This document shows positions 25,741-35,114 of a DNA stretch of 44,616 nucleotides, one piece after another. A program made the translations under genes and the position numbers. Numbering within the stretch: position 1 is the first letter of the stretch; each line of letters starts with the position of its first letter. A model generated the notes under the pieces. That model was not told where the DNA came from. It searched no databases and saw nothing but the letters and a program-made list of their open reading frames with translations. Source of the DNA: Clostridiales bacterium (GTDB lineage Bacteria > Bacillota > Clostridia > Christensenellales > Pumilibacteraceae); NCBI GenBank assembly GCA_029055565.1, contig JAIDCZ010000025.1:1-44616 (forward strand), in the 5' to 3' direction.

Positions 25741-26973
25741 TTACAAATTTTTAATAACGGACAAGTCGTTTGCTTTTACGCTAACCACCTCGCCGTTACT
25801 CATATTCTTAAGCGAATACACGCCACTGCTAAGCTCGCTTTCGCCTATAGTCATGACGAACGCAAAGCCTTGACGGTCGGCATGCTTGAACTGCGCCTTT
25901 AGGCTTTTGCCCATAAGGTCGCATTCCGCGGTAACGCCCATATCGCGAAAAGCCTTTACTATCTTTACGCAAGTATTGCGCGCATCGTCCGATTGCGCGG
26001 CGACGAACACCTTAGGCATGGGGTTATCAAACTTAACGCCGTGAGCTTCCGCCGCGGCTATAAGCCGTTCTATACCACAACCGAACCCAACGCACGGCGT
26101 GGGCTTGCCGCCAAGCTGTTCGCACAGATTATCGTATCTGCCGCCGCCCAGCACGGCCATATCACCGTCGCACAGCTCGAACACGGTGCGCGTGTAGTAA
26201 TCGAGTCCGCGCACCAAGTTTTTGTCCTCCACGTACTTTATGCCTATATCGTCAAGGCCTTTAAGCACGGCCGCGTGGTGCGCCTTGCAATCGTCGCAAA
26301 GGTAATCGGAAATCTTAGGCGCGTTTTTATATATTTCGCGGCACGACGGCACCTTACAGTCGAGCGTGCGAAGCGGATTGACCTCGGCACGACGCTTGCA
26401 ATCGCCGCAAATATGCTCATGCACGCCGCTCAAAAACTCGCGCAACGCCGCGTTAAACTGCGCACGGCATTTGTTACAGCCTATGCTGTTTATCTTCAAC
26501 AGCAAGTCGTTAAAGCCAAGCTCGCGCAAAAAGTCGTGAGCAAGCCCCAAAAGCTCAACCTCGAAGCACGGCAACCCACTGCCGAAAAACTCCGCGCCGA
26601 ACTGGTGATGTTCGCGGTATCTGCCCGCTTGCGGCTGTTCGTAGCGGTACACGCCCTCTATGTAAAACAGCTTTTGCGGCAGAGTTTCCACGATATTGTT
26701 TTCCAGCACGGCACGCACTACGCCCGCAGTGCCTTCGGGGCGCAACGCCATTTTTCGCCCGCCCTTGTCGTCAAAGATATACATTTCCTTGTTGACTATG
26801 TCGGTGCTGTCGCCTATCGAGCGCAAAAACAATTCCGCATGCTCGAATACCGGCGTGCGAATTTGCTTTACGTTGTACAACGCGGCTATCTTTTTTGCCG
26901 CTTTTTCCACCGCCTGCCATTTGTATGACTCGGACGGAAGCATGTCCTTCGTGCCTTTGGGTGCGTTAATCAT
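25741..26973 (-). CDS. hisS: Histidyl-tRNA synthetase
   Basis: Class II synthetase. Motifs: APKGTKDMLPSES, MALRPEGTAGVVRAV (motif 2), QFGAEFFGSG, RGLDYYTRTVFEL and VGFGCGIERL (motif 3). A central Cys-rich insert (CNKCRAQF, CGDCKRR, CDDCKAHH) is common in clostridial enzymes. 410 residues, with a C-terminal anticodon-binding domain. It sits between hslU and tcdA. There is no room for a T-box leader (39-base gap). Confidence 0.96.
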   Translation of the reverse strand: MINAPKGTKDMLPSESYKWQAVEKAAKKIAALYNVKQIRTPVFEHAELFLRSIGDSTDIVNKEMYIFDDKGGRKMALRPEGTAGVVRAVLENNIVETLPQKLFYIEGVYRYEQPQAGRYREHHQFGAEFFGSGLPCFEVELLGLAHDFLRELGFNDLLLKINSIGCNKCRAQFNAALREFLSGVHEHICGDCKRRAEVNPLRTLDCKVPSCREIYKNAPKISDYLCDDCKAHHAAVLKGLDDIGIKYVEDKNLVRGLDYYTRTVFELCDGDMAVLGGGRYDNLCEQLGGKPTPCVGFGCGIERLIAAAEAHGVKFDNPMPKVFVAAQSDDARNTCVKIVKAFRDMGVTAECDLMGKSLKAQFKHADRQGFAFVMTIGESELSSGVYSLKNMSNGEVVSVKANDLSVIKNL

Positions 26974-27012
26974 AGTTCTTACTCAAAACAGAAAATGAAT
27001 TTTAATGAATTA

Positions 27013-28332
27013 TCAGAGAATGTACTTTTTAAGGTCGTGTTCGGAAATCTCTTTTGCAAGGTGTTCCGCCACGTACGCCTTGTCTACGTTTACGTCTATC
27101 ACGGGATTGTTGCCGTCGGCGTTAAAGCTGATGTCCTCGAGCAAGCTTTCCATAACGGTATGCAATCTGCGCGCGCCTATATCCTCGCCAGTTTCGTTTT
27201 CCAGCACCGCTATGCGGCTCATTTCCTCAATGGCTTCCTTGGTGAAAGTGAGGTTTATGTTCTCCACCGAAAGCATTGCCGCGTACTGGCGCGTAACCGC
27301 GTTTTCCGGCTCGGTGAATATGCGCACGAAGTCCTCAAACGACAACGAGTCCAAATCCACGCGTATAGGGAATCGGCCTTGAAGCTCGGGAATAAGATCG
27401 GTAACCGACGATATTTGGAATGCGCCCGACGCAATGAACAGAATGTAGTCCGTCTTGATTGCGCCGTACTTGGTCATAACGGTACAGCCCTCGACTATGG
27501 GCAATATATCGCGCTGAACGCCCTCGCGCGACACGTCCATGCCGCCGCCCGAGCCTTGACGGTGCGCTATCTTGTCTATCTCGTCGATAAAGATTATGCC
27601 GTCCTCTTGCGCACGGCGCACGCCCTCCGCCTTGATTGCGTCCATATCGAGCAAGCGCTCGCTTTCCTCTTCCATAAACAGCGACACGGCTTCCTCCGCC
27701 GATACTCTGCGCTTCTTTTTGCGTTGCGGAATAAGACTGCCTAAGCTTCCCAGCATTTCGCCGAGGTTGAGGTCTATCGCCATCCCCGGCATTGCTTCCA
27801 TTTGCGGCATGCGTTCGGCAAGCTCTATTTCCACAACCGTGTTTTTAAGCCGACCGTCGCGCAGCTCCTCCAGCACTTGCGATTTGATAACGCTCTCCGG
27901 AGTTTCACTGCTCTTTTTGCGTGCCTTTACTATTATGTCCGCAACCTTTTGCTCGGCAAATTCCCGCGCCTTGTTTTCCACAACCGCCATTTGCTCCTGC
28001 TTAACGAGGTGCACGGCAGTTTCCGCAAGGTCGCGTATCATGGACTCGACGTCGCGGCCGACGTAGCCGACCTCTGTGTACTTGGTTGCTTCCACCTTGA
28101 TGAATGGCGCGCGCATAATCTTGGCAAGACGGCGTGCTATCTCCGTTTTACCCACGCCGGTCGGGCCTTTCATGATAATGTTTTTGGGCGTAATCTCCTC
28201 ACGAACGGACTCGGGCAGCTTGCTTCTGCGATAGCGATTGCGCAACGCTATTGCCACAGCGCGCTTGGCCTTGGTCTGACCGATTATATATCTGTCAAGC
28301 TCCGCTACTATTTGCTTGGGTGTAAGCTCCAT
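27013..28332 (-). CDS. hslU: ATP-dependent protease ATPase subunit HslU
   Basis: AAA+ unfoldase that feeds proteins to HslV. Walker A GPTGVGKTEIARRL near residue 55, a long helical I-domain, Walker B GIIFIDEIDKIA, and a C-terminal KKYIL tail that docks into HslV pockets. 439 residues. The start at 28332 overlaps the hslV stop by one base (TAATG) with GGAGG seven bases before it; the longer ORF to 28374 lies in hslV. Confidence 0.97.
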   Translation of the reverse strand: MELTPKQIVAELDRYIIGQTKAKRAVAIALRNRYRRSKLPESVREEITPKNIIMKGPTGVGKTEIARRLAKIMRAPFIKVEATKYTEVGYVGRDVESMIRDLAETAVHLVKQEQMAVVENKAREFAEQKVADIIVKARKKSSETPESVIKSQVLEELRDGRLKNTVVEIELAERMPQMEAMPGMAIDLNLGEMLGSLGSLIPQRKKKRRVSAEEAVSLFMEEESERLLDMDAIKAEGVRRAQEDGIIFIDEIDKIAHRQGSGGGMDVSREGVQRDILPIVEGCTVMTKYGAIKTDYILFIASGAFQISSVTDLIPELQGRFPIRVDLDSLSFEDFVRIFTEPENAVTRQYAAMLSVENINLTFTKEAIEEMSRIAVLENETGEDIGARRLHTVMESLLEDISFNADGNNPVIDVNVDKAYVAEHLAKEISEHDLKKYIL

Positions 28333-28865
28333 TACGCCACCTCCACTATAATGTTGGAATTGGTAAACACGCAAATATCGGACGCGATAAGCATTGCTTC
28401 CTTGGCAATCTGCTCGGCGTCCATATCGGTGTTGACAAGCAACGCCCTACCGGCCGCCAAAGCGTAGCTTCCGCCGGAGCCTATCGCGCAAACGCCGTGT
28501 TCGGGTTCTATTACGTCGCCACTGCCGGACACGATGTACATTTCGTTTTTGTCGGCAACTATCATAAGCGCCTCCAGCTGGCGCAACGCTCTGTCGCCAC
28601 GCCAAAGCATGGCAAGCTCTACGGCGGCACGCATAAGGTTGCCGGAATACTTGTTTAGCATTTCCTCAAACCGCTCGCTTAGAGTGAACGCGTCGGCGAC
28701 CGAACCGGCAAAGCCGAGAATGACCTGACCGTTGTATACGCGGCGCACCTTTTTGGCGTTGCCCTTCATAATTACTTGATTGTTTTGCGTGACTTGACCG
28801 TCGCCGGCTATAACGGTTTTGCCGTCCTTGCGCACGCCTATAATGGTTGTTCCTTCAAGTTTCAT
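28332..28865 (-). CDS. hslV: ATP-dependent protease peptidase subunit HslV
   Basis: Proteasome-related Ntn hydrolase of the HslUV complex. The N-terminal MKLEG is followed by [20 protein letters not shown]; the nucleophile is expected to be the first Thr after a five-residue prosequence. [14 protein letters not shown] is near the C-terminus. 177 residues. Between trmFO and hslU as in many Bacillota; codY, often next, is missing. A promoter lies in the gap to trmFO. Confidence 0.96.
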   Translation of the reverse strand: MKLEGTTIIGVRKDGKTVIAGDGQVTQNNQVIMKGNAKKVRRVYNGQVILGFAGSVADAFTLSERFEEMLNKYSGNLMRAAVELAMLWRGDRALRQLEALMIVADKNEMYIVSGSGDVIEPEHGVCAIGSGGSYALAAGRALLVNTDMDAEQIAKEAMLIASDICVFTNSNIIVEVA

Positions 28866-28890
28866 ATTAGCTTAATCTCCTTTCCCTATA

Positions 28891-28919
28891 ATTTTATCAC
28901 AGTCGCGCGAGATTTACAA
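28891..28919 (-). promoter_or_regulatory. Internal promoter for hslV-hslU-hisS
   Basis: On the minus strand TTGTAA (28914-28919), 17 bases, TAAAAT (28891-28896), in the 68-base gap after trmFO. AAAGGAG lies 11 bases before the hslV ATG. Confidence 0.5.
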
Positions 28920-28933
28920 TTAAATTCGCGTCG

Positions 28934-30232
28934 TTAAAAGTCTATATTTTTAATCCAATCGCGCATACAAGCGTCGCTTCTGTCATAATACGCTTGTTTT
29001 CGCTCCGTCTTTTTTACGCCGTCTATCATCGGCAAAATGCCGAAGTTGGCGTTCATAGGCTGAAAATCGGCGTTGGGCGTAGTTATGTACTTCATAAGCG
29101 CACCCAAAACGGTATTTTCGGGCGGCACAACCGTAGCCTTACCTACGAGTAGTCTGTGTGCGTTGACCGCCGCCAAAAGTCCGGCGGCAATGCTTTCCAC
29201 GTACCCTTCCACACCGCACAGCTGGCCGGCCACGAACACGTTTGGCGCCGCCTTCAGCCGCAAGTCGGCGTTGAGCGCACGCGGCGCATTGACAAAGGTG
29301 TTGCGGTGCATAACTCCGTACCGCACTATTTCGATATTTTTCAGCGCCGGAATGAGCGAAAACACTCGCTTTTGCTCGCCGAATTTCAGATTGGTTTGGA
29401 ACCCGACGAGATTGAACAACGTGCCTTCCGCATTCTCCCGCCGTAGCTGTAGCACGGCGTACGGTCTTTTACCCCCGCCCGCGTCGCGGAATCCTACCGG
29501 ACGGAGCGGACCGAACCGCAACGCGTCCTCGCCTCGCGCCGCCATAACCTCTACCGGCATGCAACCCTCAAACACGCCACCCACCTTGTCCACCGCACGT
29601 TCGGCGGTAACGAGCGCGTTGTAAAATTGCAGATACTCGTCCTTAGTCATAGGACAGTTAAGGTAATCGTCCTCGCCCTTGCCGTACCGTGCGCCGAAAA
29701 ACGCGCTGGTGTAATCCACACACTCGGCGGTTATTATGGGCGCGGCGGCGTCGAAAAAGTGCAAAGACTGCTCGCCGGTAATTGCGCGTAGCGACTGCGC
29801 AAGTCTGTCGTGACACACCGGACCGGCACAAACTATAGTAAGGTCGTCGGTATCTATTTCGGTCACTATTTTGTCGATTACCGTTATATTCGGCTGTTCG
29901 CGCACCGCCTCGGTTACGAGCGCGGAAAATCCGTCGCGGTCTACCGCAAGCGCACTGCCGGCCGGCACGCTTACCTTGCGCGCAAAACCCAAAAGTCTGC
30001 AACCCAAAATATCCAGCTCGTTTTTAAGCGTTCCGCTCGCCGTGGTAGCGACCGTGCTTTTGAGCGAATTGGAACAGACTATTTCGGCAAAATCGGGCTT
30101 GGAATGCGCCGGCGAAAACCACAGCGGCTTCGCTTCGTAAAGGTTCACCTTTACGCCCCGCGCCGCCAGATACAGCGCGGCTTCCGATCCGGCAAGACCC
30201 GCGCCTATTATATTTACGACGTTATTAGGCAT
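28934..30232 (-). CDS. trmFO: Folate-dependent tRNA m5U54 methyltransferase TrmFO
   Basis: Uses methylene-tetrahydrofolate and FAD to methylate U54 of tRNA. The N-terminal FAD-binding GAGLAGSEAALYLA and FAEIVCSNSLKS are family hallmarks; near the C-terminus are VAGQLCGVEGYVESIAAGLL and NANFGILP. 432 residues. It overlaps the topA end by eight bases. The one-carbon supply could come from glyA in the same run of genes. Confidence 0.96.
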   Translation of the reverse strand: MPNNVVNIIGAGLAGSEAALYLAARGVKVNLYEAKPLWFSPAHSKPDFAEIVCSNSLKSTVATTASGTLKNELDILGCRLLGFARKVSVPAGSALAVDRDGFSALVTEAVREQPNITVIDKIVTEIDTDDLTIVCAGPVCHDRLAQSLRAITGEQSLHFFDAAAPIITAECVDYTSAFFGARYGKGEDDYLNCPMTKDEYLQFYNALVTAERAVDKVGGVFEGCMPVEVMAARGEDALRFGPLRPVGFRDAGGGKRPYAVLQLRRENAEGTLFNLVGFQTNLKFGEQKRVFSLIPALKNIEIVRYGVMHRNTFVNAPRALNADLRLKAAPNVFVAGQLCGVEGYVESIAAGLLAAVNAHRLLVGKATVVPPENTVLGALMKYITTPNADFQPMNANFGILPMIDGVKKTERKQAYYDRSDACMRDWIKNIDF

Positions 30233-32489
30233 TGTCTACGTTCTGCTTGTACTTGCAGCTCTTGTCGGAGCATTTTAGATACTTGCCGTTTTTGCCGGTT
30301 TTTACAACCAAGTACGCACCGCAAGTCGGGCACTTTTGATCGGACGGCGGGTCGGACGAAGTAAAGTCGCAAGCGGGATAGCCGGAGCAACCGTAAAACG
30401 TAGCTTTGCGCGTGGTAATCTTTTTAAGCGGTTTACCGCACTTGGGACAAGGAGGAAGCTGAATATCGTCGGCCTTTTTGTCGCCGCCATCCGGTTCGAG
30501 ATTAACTATGTTTTTGCACTTGGGATAGTTTGGACATGCCAAAAACTTGCCGTACTTACCGGTCTTAACCACCATTTTGGCGCCGCACTTTTCGCACACG
30601 ACGTCCGACACCTCTTGCTCCTTGGGTGCTGCAATATTGCCGTTTTCGTCAAGATTTTTGGTGTTTTTGCATTTGGGATAGTTGGGGCATGCCAAAAATC
30701 TGCCGAACCTACCGGTCTTGATAACCATGTTTGCGCCGCACTTTTCGCACACGTAGTCGGTATGCTCGTCGGGCGCTTTAAGCGTATACGTATCGCCCTT
30801 AGCCGCACGGATTTTATCCTCAAAGCCCTCGTAGAACTTGGCCACAATGCTCTGCCATCGCATGCCGCCGTCCTCTATGCCGTCCAGCTCCGCTTCCATA
30901 TTAGCGGTAAAGCCGACGTCCATTATTTCGGGAAAATACTTTACGAGCATGTCAGTAACGTTACAGCCAAGCTCGGTCGGCGCAATCGCTCTGCCGCTCT
31001 TTTCTATATACTTGCGCGAGAACAAAAGCGTAACCGTGGGCGTATACGTTGCGGGACGGCCTATACCCTTTTCCTCCATCGCCTTGACCAAGCTGGCCTC
31101 GGTGTAGCGTGCGGGCGGTTTGGTAAACTTTTGCTCGCAATCGTAGTCTATAAACTTTTGCTTGTCGCCTACGTTAAGCTCGGGCACGGTGGAGCGCTCG
31201 TCCGACTTGTCGTCTGTTCCCTTGTCGGCAACGGCGTAAACCTTAGTAAAGCCGTCGAACACCGGCGTGCGCCCGCTTATGCGAAAGTCATAGCCGTTTG
31301 CCGCTATATCAACCGACACCGAATTGTAGGTAGCGTCCGACATCTGGCTGGCCAAAAACCGCTTGTAAATAAGGTTGTACAGCGCATACAGATTTTTGTT
31401 GAGGTACGGCTTTACGCTGTCCGGCGTGCGCGACAGCGATATGGGTCGGATAGCCTCGTGCGCGTCTTGCGCGCTCTTTTTGGACGCGTAGTAATTGGGC
31501 TTGTCCGGCAAATACGCGTCGCCGAAGTTATTGGCAATATACTCGCGCGCGGCGGAAATAGCTTCGGCAGACACGCGCGTGGAGTCCGTTCTTATATAAG
31601 TGATAAGCGCGACCTTGCCCTCGTTTGGAAGCTCCACGCCCTCGTACAGCTGTTGTGCCGCCGACGAGGTTTGGCGCAAGCTCATATTCAGCTTGTTAAG
31701 CGCGTCTTGTTGCATAGTAGAGGTAATAAACGGTGCGTAAGGATGCGCCTTGGTAATACTGCGCTTAACGTTCTGCACCACGTAGTCCGCGCCGTCAAGG
31801 TCGGACTTGATCTTATTTACGTCCACCTCGCTCGAAAGCTTAATCTTATCCCCGCCCGACTTGCCGACGAGCGAAGCCTTGTACTTTTCGCCGGCCGGCG
31901 AGCTGAGCAGTACGAAAAAATTCCAGTACTCCTCGGCTACGAACGCTTGGATCTCGCGCTCGCGGTCTACTACCAGTCTTAACGTAACTGACTGAACGCG
32001 ACCGGCGCTGAGGTTGCTCTGTATCTTTTGGCAAAGCACGGGCGACACTTTGTAGCCGACTAGCCTATCGAGCACGCGCCGCGCTTGCTGTGCGTCCACC
32101 AAGCTCTTGTCTATGGCTCGCGGCTTTTTTAGCGCGTTCTGTATAGCGTTCTTGCTTATCTCGTTAAACTCTATACGCACCGCCGCGTCTTGAGGAATAT
32201 CGAGCAAAGTAGCCACGTGCCAAGAAATAGCCTCGCCCTCGCGGTCGGGGTCGGTTGCAAGCAGTATTTGTTCGGAGGAGGCCGCAACCTTTTTAAGGCT
32301 GTCCACTACGCTCTTTTTGTCGTCCATAACGACGTATGTCGGCTGAAAGTCGTTTTTTACGTCCACCGATAAACGCTTGGGCATGAGGTCGCGAACGTGT
32401 CCGCCGGTGGCAAACACCTTGTACTCTTTACCCAAATACTTTTGCACTGTTTCAAGCTTACCAAAGCCCTCTATGATAACAAGTTTCAA
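30225..32489 (-). CDS. topA: DNA topoisomerase I
   Basis: Type IA enzyme that relaxes negative supercoils. TOPRIM acidic residues are in LLATDPDREGEAISWH, and the catalytic Tyr is in ALITYIRTDSTRVS. Four C-terminal zinc ribbons follow (CEKCGANMVIKTG, CEKCGAKMVVKTG, CPKCGKPLKKI, CPTCGAYLVVKTG). 754 residues. The usual N-terminal VESPAKAKT is here IIEGFGKLETV, keeping the Glu and Lys but not SPA. The start is TTG at 32489 with AAGGAG seven bases upstream. Confidence 0.96.
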   Translation of the reverse strand: MKLVIIEGFGKLETVQKYLGKEYKVFATGGHVRDLMPKRLSVDVKNDFQPTYVVMDDKKSVVDSLKKVAASSEQILLATDPDREGEAISWHVATLLDIPQDAAVRIEFNEISKNAIQNALKKPRAIDKSLVDAQQARRVLDRLVGYKVSPVLCQKIQSNLSAGRVQSVTLRLVVDREREIQAFVAEEYWNFFVLLSSPAGEKYKASLVGKSGGDKIKLSSEVDVNKIKSDLDGADYVVQNVKRSITKAHPYAPFITSTMQQDALNKLNMSLRQTSSAAQQLYEGVELPNEGKVALITYIRTDSTRVSAEAISAAREYIANNFGDAYLPDKPNYYASKKSAQDAHEAIRPISLSRTPDSVKPYLNKNLYALYNLIYKRFLASQMSDATYNSVSVDIAANGYDFRISGRTPVFDGFTKVYAVADKGTDDKSDERSTVPELNVGDKQKFIDYDCEQKFTKPPARYTEASLVKAMEEKGIGRPATYTPTVTLLFSRKYIEKSGRAIAPTELGCNVTDMLVKYFPEIMDVGFTANMEAELDGIEDGGMRWQSIVAKFYEGFEDKIRAAKGDTYTLKAPDEHTDYVCEKCGANMVIKTGRFGRFLACPNYPKCKNTKNLDENGNIAAPKEQEVSDVVCEKCGAKMVVKTGKYGKFLACPNYPKCKNIVNLEPDGGDKKADDIQLPPCPKCGKPLKKITTRKATFYGCSGYPACDFTSSDPPSDQKCPTCGAYLVVKTGKNGKYLKCSDKSCKYKQNVDNA

Positions 32490-32505
32490 TTTATCTCTCC
32501 TTTAC

Positions 32506-33570
32506 CTACGACACAGTATAAAGATTTTTCGATTTTTCATGGACGAGTCCGTATATGAGTAACGCCGACAGCGCGGTGTTAAGCTCGGGCACCGTCATGC
32601 CGCAAGCTTCCACAAGCGCGTCAAACGACTTTTCGCCGCCGCCCAATGCGTCCATCACGCTTTGCTCCGCAAAGTCGAGCGCAACCGTTTTAGGCTGGGT
32701 CTTTTTGCTCTTGACCGAATAATAATCGAGAATATCGTCCGCGCAAGTCACCGCTATCGCACCGCGCTTGATAAGATTATTGGTGCCTTGCGAGCGAATC
32801 TTGTCTATATCGCCGGGGACGGCAAACACGTCGCGGCCTTGGTCGAGCGCACAATTTGCGGTAATCAACGACCCGCTTTTGTACGACGCTTCCACGACGA
32901 GCACGCCGCGCGACAGTCCGCTTATTATTCTGTTGCGTTGCGGAAAGGTGTATTCGGTGGCGTGCGTGTCCGGCGTGTATTCGCTAATTGCAAGTCCGTC
33001 CTTGCAAATCTCGTCAAACAGCGCCAGATTGGACGTAGGCGACGCGTTGAACAGTCCGCTACCAAGTACTGCAACCGTCTTACCGCCCGCCGCAAGCGCT
33101 GCGCGGTGCGCGTATCCGTCTATGCCGGTAGCCAAGCCGCTGACTATGGTAAACGCCGAGGCCAGCTCCTCCACTATACGCGACGAAACATACCTACCGT
33201 ACTGCGACGCCTTGCGCGTACCTACTACAGCCAAGCACGGTTGCATTAGTATGCTCAAATCGCCTTTATAATACAGCACGGGCGGCGGGTCTACTTCCTT
33301 TTGCGCAAGCGCAGTCGGATAGATTGGATCGGCGCGAGTAACGTACTTTATATTGTTGGATTCCAAATAGAATTTGGCGCGGTCTATATATTCCTTATTG
33401 CGCGTCCGCTTTAACAACCCGAACGTTTTGTCGTCCAAGGAATACTTAAGCTCGTCCTCGTCGAACGAATCCCACAACTGCGACGGCGACGTATTTTCCA
33501 AAATCATGTTTATCTTGCGCGTCGGAATGCGGGAGTACGACAGCCACAAATACAAATCAGACAATACCAT
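32506..33570 (-). CDS. dprA: DNA-processing protein DprA (Smf)
   Basis: Binds incoming single-stranded DNA and loads RecA in natural transformation. The Rossmann core has VVGTRKASQYGRYVSSRI, IVSGLATGIDGYAHRAAL, FPQRNRIISGLSRGVLVVEA and AVPGDIDKIRSQGTNNLI. 354 residues, with a C-terminal winged-helix-like part. The ATG at 33570 overlaps the comM stop (TGATG) with AAGGCGG seven bases before. It is common also in species not known to take up DNA. Confidence 0.94.
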   Translation of the reverse strand: MVLSDLYLWLSYSRIPTRKINMILENTSPSQLWDSFDEDELKYSLDDKTFGLLKRTRNKEYIDRAKFYLESNNIKYVTRADPIYPTALAQKEVDPPPVLYYKGDLSILMQPCLAVVGTRKASQYGRYVSSRIVEELASAFTIVSGLATGIDGYAHRAALAAGGKTVAVLGSGLFNASPTSNLALFDEICKDGLAISEYTPDTHATEYTFPQRNRIISGLSRGVLVVEASYKSGSLITANCALDQGRDVFAVPGDIDKIRSQGTNNLIKRGAIAVTCADDILDYYSVKSKKTQPKTVALDFAEQSVMDALGGGEKSFDALVEACGMTVPELNTALSALLIYGLVHEKSKNLYTVS

Positions 33571-35114
33571 CACTTAACCGCCTTATCGAGCGAACGGTAC
33601 ATAACGGCTTCCGCTACGTGCGCGGAAGTTATGTTCGGCTTGCCGTCAAGGTCGGCAATGGTGCGCGCCACCTTTAATATCCGCGTGTACGCGCGCGCCG
33701 ACATGCCCAGCTTGTCAAATGCCGCTTGAAGTATGCGCTCGCCCGCTTCGTCAAGCACGCAATACTTCTTAATCATTTCGCTCGTCATTTTAGAGTTGGA
33801 GTGAACGTCAGTGCCGGCGTAACGCGCCGTCTGGATAGCTCGCGCCGCGTTTACTCGCGCACGCACGTCCGCCGAGCTTTCGGTATTACTCTCCTTAGTC
33901 AAGTCGTCGTAGTTCACCTCGTCCACGTCGATATGCAAATCTATTCGGTCAAGCAACGGACCGGAAATGCGCGACATGTATTTTTGTATCTGCGACGGCG
34001 AACACGTGCATTGGTGCGTTGCCGAACCGTAGTAACCGCACGGACAAGGATTCATGCTCGCAACCAGCATAAAGTTTGCCGGATATTCCACGCTACGTGC
34101 CGCACGCGATACGGTTACTACTCCGTCCTCCAGAGGTTGGCGCAAAATTTCCAGCACGCCGCGCGGGTATTCGGGCAGCTCGTCCAAAAACAATACGCCG
34201 TTATGCGAATAGCTTATTTCTCCGGGCTTGGCCGACGGCCCGCCGCCGGTAAGCGCCACACGGCTGGTGGTGTGGTGCGGACTGCGGAACGGCCGCGTAG
34301 TGACTATACCACAGCTCTCGTCCAGTATGCCGGCTATGGAATGAATTTTGGTCGTTTCCAGCGCCTCCGCTTCTGTCATATCGGGCAGAATAGTGGGCAA
34401 GCACTTGGCAAGCATCGTCTTACCGCCGCCGGGCGCGCCGATCATAATCATATTATGCCCGCCCGCCGCGGCAATCTCCAAAGCGCGTTTTGCGGCGTAC
34501 TGGCCCTTTACGTACTTCAAGTCCTCGCCGCCGCTTGAGTAGCCGTTAAGAACAACGTCACAGTTTTCTATAGGCGTGCGTGTTGCGCCGTCGATAAGCG
34601 CCACAGCGTCGCGCAAACTGCCAACGGCGTAAACCTCTATGCCGCGTATGTACTTGGCCTCGTTGGCGTTCGCCTTGGGTATTACTATCTTTTTTACGCC
34701 TTGCTCGCGCGCCGCTATCAGCATTGGCATAACGCCGTTTATGCGCGCAACCTCGCCGGACAGCGACAGCTCGCCCAAAAACACGTAGTCGCGCACGCAA
34801 CCGAGCGGCGTTTTGCGCTCGTCAACCCCCGCTTGCTCGGTGGACATGAGTATGCCCAGCGCAATGGCCAAGTCGAAAATAGGCCCCTCCTTTTTGGTGT
34901 GCGCCGGCGCAAGATTAACCGTTATCTTTCGCGGCGAAAAATCGTAGCCGCTGTTCTTGATTGCGGAACGCACGCGCTCGCGCGATTCCTTGATCGCGGT
35001 ATCGGGCAAACCCACCACGTCGATATTGGGCAAGCCCATATGTATGTCGACCTCGACGGTAACGCCGTATCCGTCCAAGCCGTTAAGCGCATAGCTGTTT
35101 ATTTTGGCAAGCAT
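33570..35114 (-). CDS. comM: YifB/ComM-family AAA+ ATPase (Mg chelatase-like)
   Basis: ComM is a helicase that promotes branch migration during transformation. An N-terminal ChlI-like domain (GLPNIDVVGLPDTAIKESRE, KITVNLAPAHTKKEGPIFDL) is followed by the ATPase with Walker A IGAPGGGKTMLAK near residue 220, Walker B GVLFLDELPEY, the Cys motif NPCPCGYYG and a C-terminal lid. 514 residues. Paired with dprA as in many bacteria. Its ATG directly abuts the stop of the upstream membrane protein. Confidence 0.94.
   Translation of the reverse strand: MLAKINSYALNGLDGYGVTVEVDIHMGLPNIDVVGLPDTAIKESRERVRSAIKNSGYDFSPRKITVNLAPAHTKKEGPIFDLAIALGILMSTEQAGVDERKTPLGCVRDYVFLGELSLSGEVARINGVMPMLIAAREQGVKKIVIPKANANEAKYIRGIEVYAVGSLRDAVALIDGATRTPIENCDVVLNGYSSGGEDLKYVKGQYAAKRALEIAAAGGHNMIMIGAPGGGKTMLAKCLPTILPDMTEAEALETTKIHSIAGILDESCGIVTTRPFRSPHHTTSRVALTGGGPSAKPGEISYSHNGVLFLDELPEYPRGVLEILRQPLEDGVVTVSRAARSVEYPANFMLVASMNPCPCGYYGSATHQCTCSPSQIQKYMSRISGPLLDRIDLHIDVDEVNYDDLTKESNTESSADVRARVNAARAIQTARYAGTDVHSNSKMTSEMIKKYCVLDEAGERILQAAFDKLGMSARAYTRILKVARTIADLDGKPNITSAHVAEAVMYRSLDKAVK

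Noticed and set aside
26974-27012. T-box or other leader before hisS
   Set aside because: The gap to hslU is only 39 bases and has no fitting structure.
30336-31982. 548-codon plus-strand ORF opposite topA
   Set aside because: topA is certain on the other strand. The ORF has no known motifs or Shine-Dalgarno and is a by-product of topA codon choice.
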